14,178 nucleotides of DNA from CAUTXO01 sp963542625 (GTDB lineage Bacteria > Campylobacterota > Campylobacteria > Campylobacterales > SZUA-545): assembly GCA_963542625.1 (NCBI GenBank), contig CAUTXO010000037.1, positions 1 to 14,178 of the forward strand. Reading direction: 5' to 3'. The translations under genes and the position numbers were made by a program. This document shows, one piece after another, positions 1-7,267 of the stretch (positions within the stretch are counted from its first letter, which is position 1; each line of letters begins with the position of its first letter). The notes under the pieces were generated by a model, which was given only the letters and a program-made list of their open reading frames with translations, was not told where the DNA came from and made no database searches.

Positions 1-353
1 AGAAAGAAAACGCGGTAGATCTAAAAGCAATGGAGGGCGTTAGCAAGCTTGCGTTTTTAAACTTCTTAAACCGCGAGAAGATCGTGGCGTCGAACAAACT
101 TGCCATAGATCTGCAAAAGGGCATTTTGCTTTCTTTGCGTAAAAATTACACGCACATTCAAGACGGCGGCGTGCGCGAAGGCCCGTTTTGGGTGCTAGTG
201 GGCGCGCAAATGCCAGCCGTGCTTGTGGAGGTGGGCTTTTTAAGCAACCACGCCGAGTGCGCACGGCTTAAAGACGCCACCTACAAGGGCGTCGTAGCAC
301 AAGGCATTGCCGATGGCATTGACACATTCTTTATTCACAACAAGAGCTTTTGA
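1..353 (+). CDS. N-acetylmuramoyl-L-alanine amidase, 3' part (partial)
   Basis: This is the C-terminal part of a zinc-dependent Amidase_3 (AmiA/AmiC type) enzyme, which cleaves the bond between MurNAc and L-Ala in periplasmic peptidoglycan during cell separation. The frame is open from base 3, and the gene begins outside the window. Visible are the helical stretch VSKLAFLNFLNREKIVASNK, the segment IQDGGVREGPFWVL, and AVLVEVGFLSN, which carries the Glu that is catalytic in this family. The N-terminal signal, any targeting domain and the first zinc ligands are not visible. The stop TGA (351-353) overlaps the ATG of the next gene as TGATG, suggesting coupled translation into the LPS-core block. 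Family assignment is firm; the exact paralogue name is not. Confidence 0.88.
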   Translation, partial: KENAVDLKAMEGVSKLAFLNFLNREKIVASNKLAIDLQKGILLSLRKNYTHIQDGGVREGPFWVLVGAQMPAVLVEVGFLSNHAECARLKDATYKGVVAQGIADGIDTFFIHNKSF

Positions 354-1582
354 TGAACTGGGACGAAAAAAGCGAGCAGCCCTTTGTGATGATGGATAGG
401 CGGGCAAAACGCGCCGCGCGCCTTAGGCAGCCCTTTGAAATGCTAAAAATCGCGCTTAGTGGCTTACTCTACCTTGCCGCCTTGCCTTATGGGTATTTTT
501 TCCAGCGCAAGAAAAGCTTTAAAATCGCCCCCGCTGATGATTTTTTTTGCGTGAATGTTAATCCTAAGATCCTAGCGCCGCAGATCTTATCTCTTGTGAA
601 AGATCTTGGCGTGCGGCGGGTTTTGATTAGGGTTATGCTGTGGGACGCCGTTCAGTTAAAAGCGGCAAAAGATCTAGCGGCAAGGCTTGAGTTTAAAGCC
701 ATTTTTGCGCTCATTCCATCAAGGAATCTTGTGCTAGATAACGCCGCCTTGCTAGAGCACACAAGGCGCGCGGTGCAAGATCTTAAGCCCTACGCGGATC
801 TGTTTATCTTTGGTCTTGCCATTAACCGCTCCAAGTGGGATTACATCACGCCCGCTGAATACCTAAGCAACCTAGAAGCCGTCAATACCCTGCGCGCGGA
901 GTTTGCGGGGATAAAGCTGGCTGGCTCAAGCGTCATCGATTACGAGTTTTTAATCACGGCGCGCACGCTTTTTAATGGCTTTAAATTCCGCCTAGATCTA
1001 ACCAACGCGCTTTTGTATGTGGATAGGCGCGGCGACCCGCAAAATAGCCAAGCGGGCTTAAATTTAATTGGCAAACTAGCCACGCTTTCTATGCTAAAGC
1101 GCCTTTCGCCAAAGAGCGCGCGCGGGCGGCTTTGCGTGAGCGAGTTTAATTGGTCTTTAAAAGACACCTTCCCCTATTTGCCAACGAGCAACGACGAAGC
1201 CGTGAGCCCCAAGGAGCAAGCGGTTTATCTTGTGAAATACTATTGCCTTGCACTAGCACAAAGGGATCTAAGCTTTGCCTCGTGGCACCAGCTAATCCAC
1301 GAAAGCTTTGGTTTGGTGCGCTCTAATGGCGAAAAAAACCCGTCATTTTTTGCGATGAAATTTTTGATTGCAAGCCTTGCTGGCAAAAAACGCGGATTTT
1401 TAAAGCGGCGCGGATCTTCATACGAGCTTTTTGCCACCGACGAAAAAGAAGAAGTTTTTATCAGCTGGGGGCGGGAGTTAGAGCCTTGCAAAAAGTATAA
1501 ATATTATAAAATTTGCGGCGATGAAACGGACCTTAGCGCTTGCAAAAAAGATGAAATCATATACAAAAAGAGACGAATTTGA
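353..1582 (+). CDS. Membrane-anchored TIM-barrel / glycosidase-like protein (unknown function)
   Basis: This protein of 409 residues starts at ATG 353; a TTG three bases upstream (350) is possible but less likely. A basic N-terminus (RRAKRAARLR) precedes one hydrophobic segment (about residues 30-48), so it is probably anchored in the inner membrane. The rest resembles clan GH-A TIM-barrel glycosidases: alternating strands such as RRVLIRVMLWD and ADLFIFGLAI, then VSEFNW with Glu264 at the usual nucleophile position, and FASWHQLIHESFGLV near the end. Where clan GH-A enzymes carry the acid/base in an NE motif, this protein has Asn-Arg (AINRSKW, from residue 156), so ordinary hydrolase activity is doubtful. 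The gene overlaps waaF by four bases (TTGA), and its position suggests a role in LPS core or envelope glycan. The family call is tentative. Confidence 0.6.
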   Translation: MNWDEKSEQPFVMMDRRAKRAARLRQPFEMLKIALSGLLYLAALPYGYFFQRKKSFKIAPADDFFCVNVNPKILAPQILSLVKDLGVRRVLIRVMLWDAVQLKAAKDLAARLEFKAIFALIPSRNLVLDNAALLEHTRRAVQDLKPYADLFIFGLAINRSKWDYITPAEYLSNLEAVNTLRAEFAGIKLAGSSVIDYEFLITARTLFNGFKFRLDLTNALLYVDRRGDPQNSQAGLNLIGKLATLSMLKRLSPKSARGRLCVSEFNWSLKDTFPYLPTSNDEAVSPKEQAVYLVKYYCLALAQRDLSFASWHQLIHESFGLVRSNGEKNPSFFAMKFLIASLAGKKRGFLKRRGSSYELFATDEKEEVFISWGRELEPCKKYKYYKICGDETDLSACKKDEIIYKKRRI

Positions 1583-2562
1583 ATATAGCCGTTAGAATGC
1601 CAAACTGGATAGGCGACGCCGTGATGGCAACGCCCGCGCTAAAAAACCTACAAAAGCACTTCCCAAAAGCAAATTTTTACATCATCACTTCAAGCGCGGT
1701 TTATGGGCTTTTTGCCTACGATCCAAGCATTAAAAAAGTTTTCATAGACGACTCAAAAAAAAGCTTTTTTAGGCTAAGCGGCATATCCAAGCTAGCCGCG
1801 CAAATCCGCACGGTAACTGGGATCATAGACATAGGCTTTACCTTTCAAAACAACCTGCCGTCAGCCTTGCTACTTAAAAAACTAGAAATAAAAGAGATCT
1901 ACGGCGCAAGCGTGAGCCTAAGAGACCACCTGCTAACGCGTGCAATCAAGGTAGATCCAAAGGCCCATCAGGCTGAGATCTACAATGAAATCATCAACGG
2001 AACGCTCCACACAACCTACGAAACGGGCGATCCTTATCTATTTGTAAATAACGCCAAAAAGAGCAAGACGAAAAAATGCGGTATAAACGCTGGCGGCGCA
2101 TACGGTAGCGCCAAAAGATGGGAAGCGCATAAATTCGCGCAGGTGGCGCTTGAGCTTAGCCAAAATTACGAGATCATCATCTTTGGCACGCAAGCGGAGA
2201 TGGATATAACGCGCAAGATTGAAAGCGTGCTGATGTTTAACGGCGTGAAAAATTACAAAAACCTAGCGGGCAGAACGAGCGTTTATGAGCTCATCGCCGC
2301 CATTTCAGAGCTGAGCCTTTTTGTAACAAACGATAGCGGCCCTATGCATATTGCTTCAGCGTTTAAGATCCCAACCGTTGCGATTTTTGGCTCAACCGAC
2401 CACAAGCAAACGCACCAGTGGAACAATCCAAAGTCAATAATCGTCAGGCGCGATATGGACTGCGCGCCGTGCAAAAAGCGCACCTGCCCGCAAGTGCATC
2501 ACAAATGTATGAAAGATATTCAAGCTTGGGAAGTGATAGAAGCGGCAAGGAAGCTTGTGTGA
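1579..2562 (+). CDS. waaF: ADP-heptose:LPS heptosyltransferase II
   Basis: WaaF transfers the second L-glycero-D-manno-heptose from ADP-heptose to heptose I of the LPS/LOS inner core, at the cytoplasmic face of the inner membrane. The 327 residues match the usual length of this GT9 enzyme. Seen are the N-terminal MPNWIGDAVMATPAL, the nucleotide-side segment NAGGAYGSAKRW (about residues 170-181), and NDSGPMH at 251-257 followed by IPTVAIFGSTD. A C-terminal cysteine cluster (Cys295, 298, 303, 310) follows. The start is TTG at 1579, inside TTGA shared with the preceding stop. The next ATG is at residue 7, but the TTG is preferred because MNIAVRMPNW matches the family's beginning. The stop overlaps the GTG of gmhB. 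Confidence 0.93.
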   Translation: MNIAVRMPNWIGDAVMATPALKNLQKHFPKANFYIITSSAVYGLFAYDPSIKKVFIDDSKKSFFRLSGISKLAAQIRTVTGIIDIGFTFQNNLPSALLLKKLEIKEIYGASVSLRDHLLTRAIKVDPKAHQAEIYNEIINGTLHTTYETGDPYLFVNNAKKSKTKKCGINAGGAYGSAKRWEAHKFAQVALELSQNYEIIIFGTQAEMDITRKIESVLMFNGVKNYKNLAGRTSVYELIAAISELSLFVTNDSGPMHIASAFKIPTVAIFGSTDHKQTHQWNNPKSIIVRRDMDCAPCKKRTCPQVHHKCMKDIQAWEVIEAARKLV

Positions 2563-3083
2563 GAGCGTTTTTCTTAGATCGCGACGGCGTGATAAACGTG
2601 GAAAAAGAATACCTTTATAAGCCGCAAGATCTAGAGTTTATAGACGGCGTTTTTGACGCGGCTAGTTTCATTGCCGCGCGGGGCTTTGCGCTGTTTATTG
2701 TTACCAACCAATCAGGCATTGCGCGCGGGCTTTACACCGAGCAAGACTACGAGCGCTTGAATGAATTTATGCAAGGCGAATTTCGCGCACGCGGAGCTAG
2801 CATTAAAGACACGCGCCATTGCCCGCACGCGCCAGATGGCAATTGCGCTTGCCGCAAGCCCCGCCCGGGAATGATCTTAGATCTAGCGCGCACGCACGGC
2901 ATAGATCTTGGCGCTTCTTGGCTTGTTGGCGATAAAGAAAGCGACATAACAGCCGGCATTAACGCAGGCGTGGGGCATTTGGTGCTTGTTAGATCTGGGC
3001 ACGCAATAGATGAGAACGCCACGCGCGCGCATTTTGTGTGCGACAATCTCGCGGGCGTTAAAAATATTTTGGAGAGCGTATGA
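2559..3083 (+). CDS. gmhB: D-glycero-beta-D-manno-heptose 1,7-bisphosphate 7-phosphatase
   Basis: GmhB removes the C7 phosphate from heptose 1,7-bisphosphate, the step between the kinase and nucleotidyltransferase activities of HldE, in the cytosol. It is a HAD-superfamily protein of 174 residues. Seen are the nucleophile motif DRDG (Asp7 and Asp9), the TNQSG loop at 49-53, the zinc loop with Cys88, His90, Cys96 and Cys98, and GDKESD with Asp125. The frame is open further upstream, to an ATG at 2418 inside waaF. GTG 2559 is chosen because it gives the normal family N-terminus (MRAFFLDRDGV), has an AAGGA Shine-Dalgarno about 7 bases ahead, and overlaps the waaF stop as GTGA. The 3' end overlaps hldD as ATGA. 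Confidence 0.93.
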   Translation: MRAFFLDRDGVINVEKEYLYKPQDLEFIDGVFDAASFIAARGFALFIVTNQSGIARGLYTEQDYERLNEFMQGEFRARGASIKDTRHCPHAPDGNCACRKPRPGMILDLARTHGIDLGASWLVGDKESDITAGINAGVGHLVLVRSGHAIDENATRAHFVCDNLAGVKNILESV

Positions 3084-4045
3084 AATACATTGAAACAGAC
3101 TTAAACGACAAAACCATTTTAATCACAGGTGGTGCGGGCTTTATTGGTTCAAACCTTGCCTTTCACATTCAAGAGCACTACCCGCACGCGCGCATTGTAA
3201 TTTTTGACGCCTTTGTGCTGGGGCATTTTAAGAATTTGCGCGGGTTTATGGGCGAAGTTATTAGCGGGGATCTCTCAAGGCGTGAAGATCTAAAGATCTT
3301 AGAGCGCTTTAAATTTGACTACATCTTCCACCAAGGCGCAATTAGCGACACAACTGTTCAAGATCAAGCCCTTGTGGTGCGGACAAACACAAACAGCCTT
3401 TACCACTTGCTAGATCTTGCGCGCGCTATGGGGACGAAGGCCTTTGTGTATGCTTCAAGCGCTGGCACTTACGGCAACTCTCCCGCGCCAAATCGCGTGG
3501 GATCTGGCGAAGAGCCGCAAAACGTTTATGGCTTTAGCAAGCTTTCTATGGATAGGCTCGCCGCGCGCGAGAGCGTGGGCGATATGCGCCTTGTGGGGCT
3601 TAGGTATTTTAACGTTTATGGGCCTAGGGAAGTGTATAAAGGCAAGACGGCGTCGATGATCTTGCAGCTTGGTTTGCAGATCCTAGCTAGCAAAAAGGCT
3701 AAGATGTTTAAGTGGGGCGAGCAAAAGCGCGACTTTGTGTTTGTAGAAGACGTTATTCAAGCCAATATGAAAGCGCTAGAAGCTAGGCAAAACGGCACTT
3801 TTAACGTTGGCAGCGGGGAAGCGCGCGAGTTTAACGAAGTGTTTGGCTACCTGACTAAGATCTTAGGCATTGAAGCGCACGCGGAGTTCATCGATAACCC
3901 GTGGAGCTTTTACCAAACGCACACGGAAGCAGACATCACGCAAACGCAAGAGATCTTGGGCTACCAACCGCAATTTAACCTAGAAAGGGGCATTGACGCC
4001 TACATCGGCGAGATAAAAAGCATTTACGAAAAAGAACTTGCCTGA
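3080..4045 (+). CDS. hldD: ADP-glyceromanno-heptose 6-epimerase
   Basis: HldD (also RfaD/WaaD) converts ADP-D-glycero-D-manno-heptose to the L-glycero epimer, the last step of ADP-heptose synthesis, using tightly bound NADP. The 321 residues are close to the usual 310-330. Motifs of an extended short-chain dehydrogenase are clear: GGAGFIG at 17-23 in the first beta-alpha unit, YASSAGTYG (124-132) for the catalytic Ser/Thr, YGFSK (150-154) for the Tyr-Lys pair, and LRYFNVYGPRE. The start ATG 3080 overlaps the gmhB stop (ATGA), with GGAGAG about 3-8 bases upstream. The stop overlaps the ATG of hldE (TGATG). The call is essentially certain. Confidence 0.95.
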   Translation: MKYIETDLNDKTILITGGAGFIGSNLAFHIQEHYPHARIVIFDAFVLGHFKNLRGFMGEVISGDLSRREDLKILERFKFDYIFHQGAISDTTVQDQALVVRTNTNSLYHLLDLARAMGTKAFVYASSAGTYGNSPAPNRVGSGEEPQNVYGFSKLSMDRLAARESVGDMRLVGLRYFNVYGPREVYKGKTASMILQLGLQILASKKAKMFKWGEQKRDFVFVEDVIQANMKALEARQNGTFNVGSGEAREFNEVFGYLTKILGIEAHAEFIDNPWSFYQTHTEADITQTQEILGYQPQFNLERGIDAYIGEIKSIYEKELA

Positions 4046-5454
4046 TGTATTTGCTAAAAAATAACGGCGCTAGGATCTTAGTCATCGGGGATCTTATCCT
4101 TGATGATTACCTTTGGGGGCAGACAAACCGCATTAGCCCAGAAGCTCCCGTGGCGGTTGTTGATGTGCAGAATGAGACCTTGCGGCTAGGCGGAGCGGGC
4201 AATGTGATTAATAATATTTTATCGCTTGAAGCGCGCGCAGGGGTTATCTCCGCGCTTGGCGATGATGAAAACGGCGCGCTCATTAAGGAAATGCTCGCCA
4301 AAAAGGGCATAGACACAGGCGCGGTGATTACGTCAGCTAGCCGCCACACCAGCCGCAAAACGCGCATAATGGCGGGCAACCAGCAAATGCTAAGGGTGGA
4401 TAAAGAAAGCAAGGAATATCTAGCCCGTGATGATGAGCTAGCCGTTATAGCCGCCATCAAAGAAAGCGTGCAGCATTACGATTGCGTGCTAATTAGCGAT
4501 TACGCCAAGGGCGTGGTAACCCCTAGCGTGGCGCAGGCGGCAATTAGCACCGCGCGAGCGCAAAATAAGCCCGTTTTGATTGACCCAAAGGGCAAGGATT
4601 ACTCAAAATATAAGGGCGCAACCTTGCTAACGCCAAACAAAAAGGAAGCAAGCCAAGCAACGGGCATTGCCATCACAGATGACGCAAGCCTTGAGCGCGC
4701 TCTAGTTAAGCTTAGAGCGGATTTGGATCTTGACTACTCGCTCATCACGCTTTCAGAAGATGGCATCGCGCTTTATAAAGATAAGCTCATTAAAGCGCCC
4801 GCAAAGGCGATGGAAGTTTTTGACGTAACGGGCGCGGGCGATACCGTGCTAGCCACGCTTGGCGTTTTGGCGGCTTTGGGGCAGGATCTAAAGGAAGCGA
4901 TAAAAATCGCCAACACCGCCGCGGCAGTTGTGGTGGCAAAGGTTGGCAGCGCGACGGTTACGCCAGAAGAAATCTCCCTTTTTGCCACGCAGAGCACGCG
5001 AAGCGGGATCATCAAAAAAGAAGAGCTAGATCTAATCGTGGCAAAGTTGCGGAGAGACGGCAAAAAAATCGTTTTCACAAACGGTTGCTTTGACATCTTG
5101 CACCGCGGGCACGTGAAGTATTTAAAAGAAAGCCGCAGCCTAGGCGATGTGCTAATCGTTGGGCTAAATTCGGACGATAGCGTGCGGCGCTTAAAGGGCG
5201 CGGCGCGGCCAATCAACTGCCAAGAAGACAGGGCGTATGTTCTAGCGGGGCTAAAATCGGTCGATTTTGTCGTGATTTTTGACGAAGACACGCCGCGAGA
5301 TCTAATCAAACTCATTGTGCCAGATGTCTTAACCAAGGGCGCGGATTATAAGGGCAAAGAAGTTGCGGGCAGGGAATTTGCGCGCGAGCTGCGGCTCATT
5401 GACTTTGAAGTGGGCTACTCAACGACGAAGATCGTAGAAAGGCTACAAGCTTAG
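4045..5454 (+). CDS. hldE: Bifunctional heptose 7-phosphate kinase / heptose 1-phosphate adenylyltransferase
   Basis: HldE phosphorylates D-glycero-D-manno-heptose 7-phosphate at C1 and later joins heptose 1-phosphate to AMP, either side of the GmhB step, in the cytosol. The protein has 469 residues and two domains. A ribokinase-type kinase occupies about 1-315, with GDLILDDYLWG at 15-25, LGGAGNV at 48-54 and DVTGAGDT at 260-267 containing the catalytic Asp266. A cytidylyltransferase-like domain occupies about 330-469, with FTNGCFDILHRGH (344-356) carrying the HxGH motif, and the usual TTKIVERL ending. Kinase and transferase are fused as in most proteobacteria. The ATG overlaps the hldD stop. 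Here coupling stops: 51 bases separate it from the next gene. Confidence 0.95.
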   Translation: MYLLKNNGARILVIGDLILDDYLWGQTNRISPEAPVAVVDVQNETLRLGGAGNVINNILSLEARAGVISALGDDENGALIKEMLAKKGIDTGAVITSASRHTSRKTRIMAGNQQMLRVDKESKEYLARDDELAVIAAIKESVQHYDCVLISDYAKGVVTPSVAQAAISTARAQNKPVLIDPKGKDYSKYKGATLLTPNKKEASQATGIAITDDASLERALVKLRADLDLDYSLITLSEDGIALYKDKLIKAPAKAMEVFDVTGAGDTVLATLGVLAALGQDLKEAIKIANTAAAVVVAKVGSATVTPEEISLFATQSTRSGIIKKEELDLIVAKLRRDGKKIVFTNGCFDILHRGHVKYLKESRSLGDVLIVGLNSDDSVRRLKGAARPINCQEDRAYVLAGLKSVDFVVIFDEDTPRDLIKLIVPDVLTKGADYKGKEVAGREFARELRLIDFEVGYSTTKIVERLQA

Positions 5455-5474
5455 CCGCGCAAGAAGTTTTTAGA

Positions 5475-5480
5475 TATATT
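5475..5480 (+). promoter_or_regulatory. Possible internal -10 element (TATATT) ahead of the beta-barrel gene
   Basis: The only gap inside the heptose block (5455-5505) contains TATATT after a T-rich stretch, 25 bases before the start at 5506. Campylobacter sigma-70 promoters depend on the -10 element and T-rich upstream DNA rather than on a -35 box, so this could give the last two genes a promoter of their own. No extended TG is present, so support is weak. Confidence 0.3.
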
Positions 5481-5505
5481 TTTGCATTTCAAAACAAGGA
5501 CGAAT

Positions 5506-6105
5506 ATGAAAAAATTTTTACTGTTTTTAGCAGCTGCGCTTTTAGCAAGCGCGCAAAATGTTGTCGATATTAACCTAAACGATTCAGACATAGAAGCCGG
5601 ATACGAGCACATCAAGAAGTTTTCAAGAAACACTAAGATCTACACCTCTGCGCACTTTTTGCGTGGCGAGAGCACCTATAGCAAGCAAAGCGGCTGGAAA
5701 AGAAAAAACTGGCTAACAGATATTCAAACATCCGTAATGGGGCTAACGGCAATACCTGGTTTATCCGTTGGCATTGGCGCTAAGGGAATCCTTGCTAAGG
5801 TGGATTATAGCCCGCTTAAGGACTGGGATCTACTAGGCTTTGGTATCAAAGGCGATGTGCTGTATGCCTTGCCAATTTCTGTAAAAACCTACATCCACGT
5901 GCTTTACGTTTATGGGCCAAACTCCCTTGCTTTTATGGATCTAAAAAGTTTTTACGATTTTAGGGCTCAGCTAGACGTAGAGATCATAGACGGCGGTATG
6001 ATTTACGGCGGTTTTAGAGACATAGGCATCAAATCAAAACGCTTTGAAAAGGATTATTTTGAGTTTAACAAGGCGTTTTTCGTCGGCGTGAAGTTTGTGT
6101 TCTAA
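5506..6105 (+). CDS. Outer-membrane beta-barrel protein, YfaZ-like
   Basis: This secreted protein of 199 residues has a clear signal peptide (MKKFLLFLAAALLASA, cleavage likely after residue 16). Its body has alternating amphipathic strands and ends in Phe (GVKFVF), the C-terminal signature recognised by the BAM machinery, so an outer-membrane location is likely. The opening (VVDINLNDSDIEAGYEH) and the late EIIDGGMIYGGFRDIGIK segment resemble the YfaZ family, which is uncharacterised. The start at ATG 5506 is chosen over an upstream in-frame ATG (5482) because it begins the signal peptide and has AAGGA five bases ahead. It lies between hldE and gmhA and overlaps gmhA as TAATG, so it is co-expressed with LPS-core synthesis. 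A direct role in LPS is not shown. Confidence 0.7.
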   Translation: MKKFLLFLAAALLASAQNVVDINLNDSDIEAGYEHIKKFSRNTKIYTSAHFLRGESTYSKQSGWKRKNWLTDIQTSVMGLTAIPGLSVGIGAKGILAKVDYSPLKDWDLLGFGIKGDVLYALPISVKTYIHVLYVYGPNSLAFMDLKSFYDFRAQLDVEIIDGGMIYGGFRDIGIKSKRFEKDYFEFNKAFFVGVKFVF

Positions 6106-6674
6106 TGCAAAACGTTATTTTAGAAGAATTTAATACGCACAGGCAAACGCTTGAGCTTATGCCGCCAATTTTTGCCGAGATCCAAAAGGCGGGCGAGCTT
6201 TTTGTAGAAACCATCAAAAACGGAAATAAGATTATTTTTTTTGGCAATGGCGGCTCAGCAGCGGACGCACAGCACATCGCGGCAGAGCTTAGTGGCAGAT
6301 ACAAAAAAGAGCGCGCCCCGCTTGCAGGCGTTGCCGTTACGACAGATACAAGCGCGCTAACGGCAATTGGCAACGACTACGGCTACGACGAAGTTTTTGC
6401 CCGCCAAGTAAGAGCTCTTGCAAGGCCTGGCGACTTACTCTTTGGCATTAGCACAAGCGGCAACAGCGCAAACGTCATAAAGGCGCTAAACCTAGCGCGC
6501 GAATTATCTTGCAAAAGCATTGGGCTAAGCGGCAAGGACGGCGGCAAAATGAAAGACTTGTGCGACGCAAACATCATCATTCCAAGCAACAACACCCCAC
6601 GCATTCAAGAAATGCATATATTGGTAGGGCACACGCTTTGCCAGATCTTAGACAATAGCATTCAAGACGCCTGA
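6105..6674 (+). CDS. gmhA: Sedoheptulose 7-phosphate isomerase
   Basis: GmhA converts sedoheptulose 7-phosphate to D-glycero-D-manno-heptose 7-phosphate, the first committed step to ADP-heptose, in the cytosol as a tetramer. The 189 residues fit the family. Seen are the SIS-domain phosphate loop FFGNGGSAADAQHIAAELSG (45-64), with His57 and Glu61 at the metal/catalytic positions, GISTSGNSANV (114-124), and RIQEMHILVGH (166-176), supplying Gln168 and His176. The start ATG overlaps the preceding stop. It is last in the operon although it acts first in the pathway. A hairpin follows 41 bases after the stop, but its U-tract faces the opposite strand, so no clear + strand terminator is seen. Confidence 0.95.
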   Translation: MQNVILEEFNTHRQTLELMPPIFAEIQKAGELFVETIKNGNKIIFFGNGGSAADAQHIAAELSGRYKKERAPLAGVAVTTDTSALTAIGNDYGYDEVFARQVRALARPGDLLFGISTSGNSANVIKALNLARELSCKSIGLSGKDGGKMKDLCDANIIIPSNNTPRIQEMHILVGHTLCQILDNSIQDA

Positions 6675-6698
6675 AACGCTTTAGTTTGATTTTGAGCT

Positions 6699-6734
6699 AA
6701 AAAGAGAAAAAACCTAGGGGGCCGAAGCCCCCTA
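6699..6734 (-). terminator. Intrinsic terminator for - strand transcription, UUCG tetraloop
   Basis: An 8-bp perfect stem (TAGGGGGC with GCCCCCTA, 6715-6722 and 6727-6734) encloses CGAA. Read on the - strand the loop is UUCG closed by C-G, an especially stable tetraloop. It is followed on that strand by GG and a T-rich tract (TTTTTTCTCTTTTT, 6699-6712). On the + strand no T-run follows. It would stop transcription from the lipoprotein/apbE side, or end a separate small RNA, before it runs into gmhA. Confidence 0.75.
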
Positions 6735-6885
6735 AGCAAAAAGGAGTTGTTTGAATTAGGGTGATGGAAGTATCCCCAAAAAAAGTTAATACTCGGTTAA
6801 TTTTCACGCGCACAAAAGCCTTTGTGTCAAATGCTCGCTCACGCGTTTAGCGCCTGTGTTTTAATGCGCGCCAAACTTGCGGCGC

Positions 6886-6957
6886 AAAGATCTTAAGCGG
6901 GGCGAAGTGACAAATCTTGATCCGCTGGCAATCGAAGCTAAGGCAAGATTTTAAAGC
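6886..6957. repeat. Diverged direct repeat, copy 1
   Basis: It begins with AAAGATCTTAAGCG, identical to copy 2 over 14 bases. It aligns without gaps to 7117-7188 (offset 231), at about two thirds identity by eye, including CGCTgGCAATC near 6923. Many differences are G in this copy and A in the other. The origin is unknown; it could be a decayed duplicated element. Confidence 0.6.
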
Positions 6958-7116
6958 TTTACAAAAAGAAAGATGGAGCGTAGCAAACACGGATCTTGCG
7001 GTTTGTGTTAGATCTAGGCGCATTGGATCTGCTTGCTGCCAAAGATCTAGCGCAAGATCTAAGACCAAGATCCAAGCCGAGCTTAGATCTAAGCGCCCTA
7101 AGATCTTAGGTGCGCC

Positions 7117-7188
7117 AAAGATCTTAAGCGTGGCGCAGGTGGTGTTTTTAATTCGCTAGCAATCAAAACTAAGACAAAAACTTAAGCA
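7117..7188. repeat. Diverged direct repeat, copy 2
   Basis: Second copy of the repeat that starts at 6886, in the same orientation. The shared core comprises AAAGATCTTAAGCG (7117-7130) and CGCTaGCAATC (7154-7164), followed by a similar A-rich tail. Neither copy encodes a recognisable protein. Confidence 0.6.
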
Positions 7189-7267
7189 GCGCGCAAGGTT
7201 TAAGATCCAACGCCTTGCAAGGCAAGCACGCTAAAGATCTAGCACCACGCAAGATAGCGCGCAAGCC

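Larger units (their letters stand above)
6675..7267. other. Spacer of about 590 bases without a convincing gene
   Basis: The two operons converge here. The left third holds a stable hairpin (6715-6734). From about 6840 to 7267 the DNA is a patchwork of short words built on AGATCT, CTTAAG and GCGC, with eight AGATCT hexamers in about 420 bases and a diverged direct repeat at an offset of 231. Longer open frames here have no family-like sequence, no good ribosome binding site and Arg/Lys/Ser-rich composition, so they are not called. A 28-codon frame at 6764-6850 (+; start MEVSPKKVNTRLIF) has only a poorly spaced AGGG ahead and is left as doubtful. Confidence 0.6.

Noticed and set aside
541..548. 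T8 run in the glycosidase-like gene as a phase-variation tract
   Set aside because: It encodes Asp-Phe-Phe-Cys in a normal open frame, and short T runs are common in this DNA; in this group switching is tied mainly to G/C runs.
2418..2558. Longer N-terminus for GmhB from an upstream ATG
   Set aside because: It would lie inside waaF and add about 47 residues with no family match; the GTG at 2559 has a good Shine-Dalgarno and gives the normal GmhB beginning.
6715..6734. Terminator of the heptose operon on the + strand
   Set aside because: No T-run follows the stem on that strand; the U-tract is only on the - strand side.
6764..6850. 28-codon + strand frame as a small gene
   Set aside because: No well-spaced ribosome binding site and no recognisable sequence; it overlaps the possible - strand small RNA. 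Left as a doubtful note only.
6847..7159. Two frames of 73 and 80 codons in the spacer, on opposite strands
   Set aside because: They consist of translated AGATCT/GCGC words, lack start signals and overlap each other across the direct repeats.
6840..7267. CRISPR array
   Set aside because: The repeated words are short and irregular; there are no equal-length repeats and spacers and no cas gene nearby.
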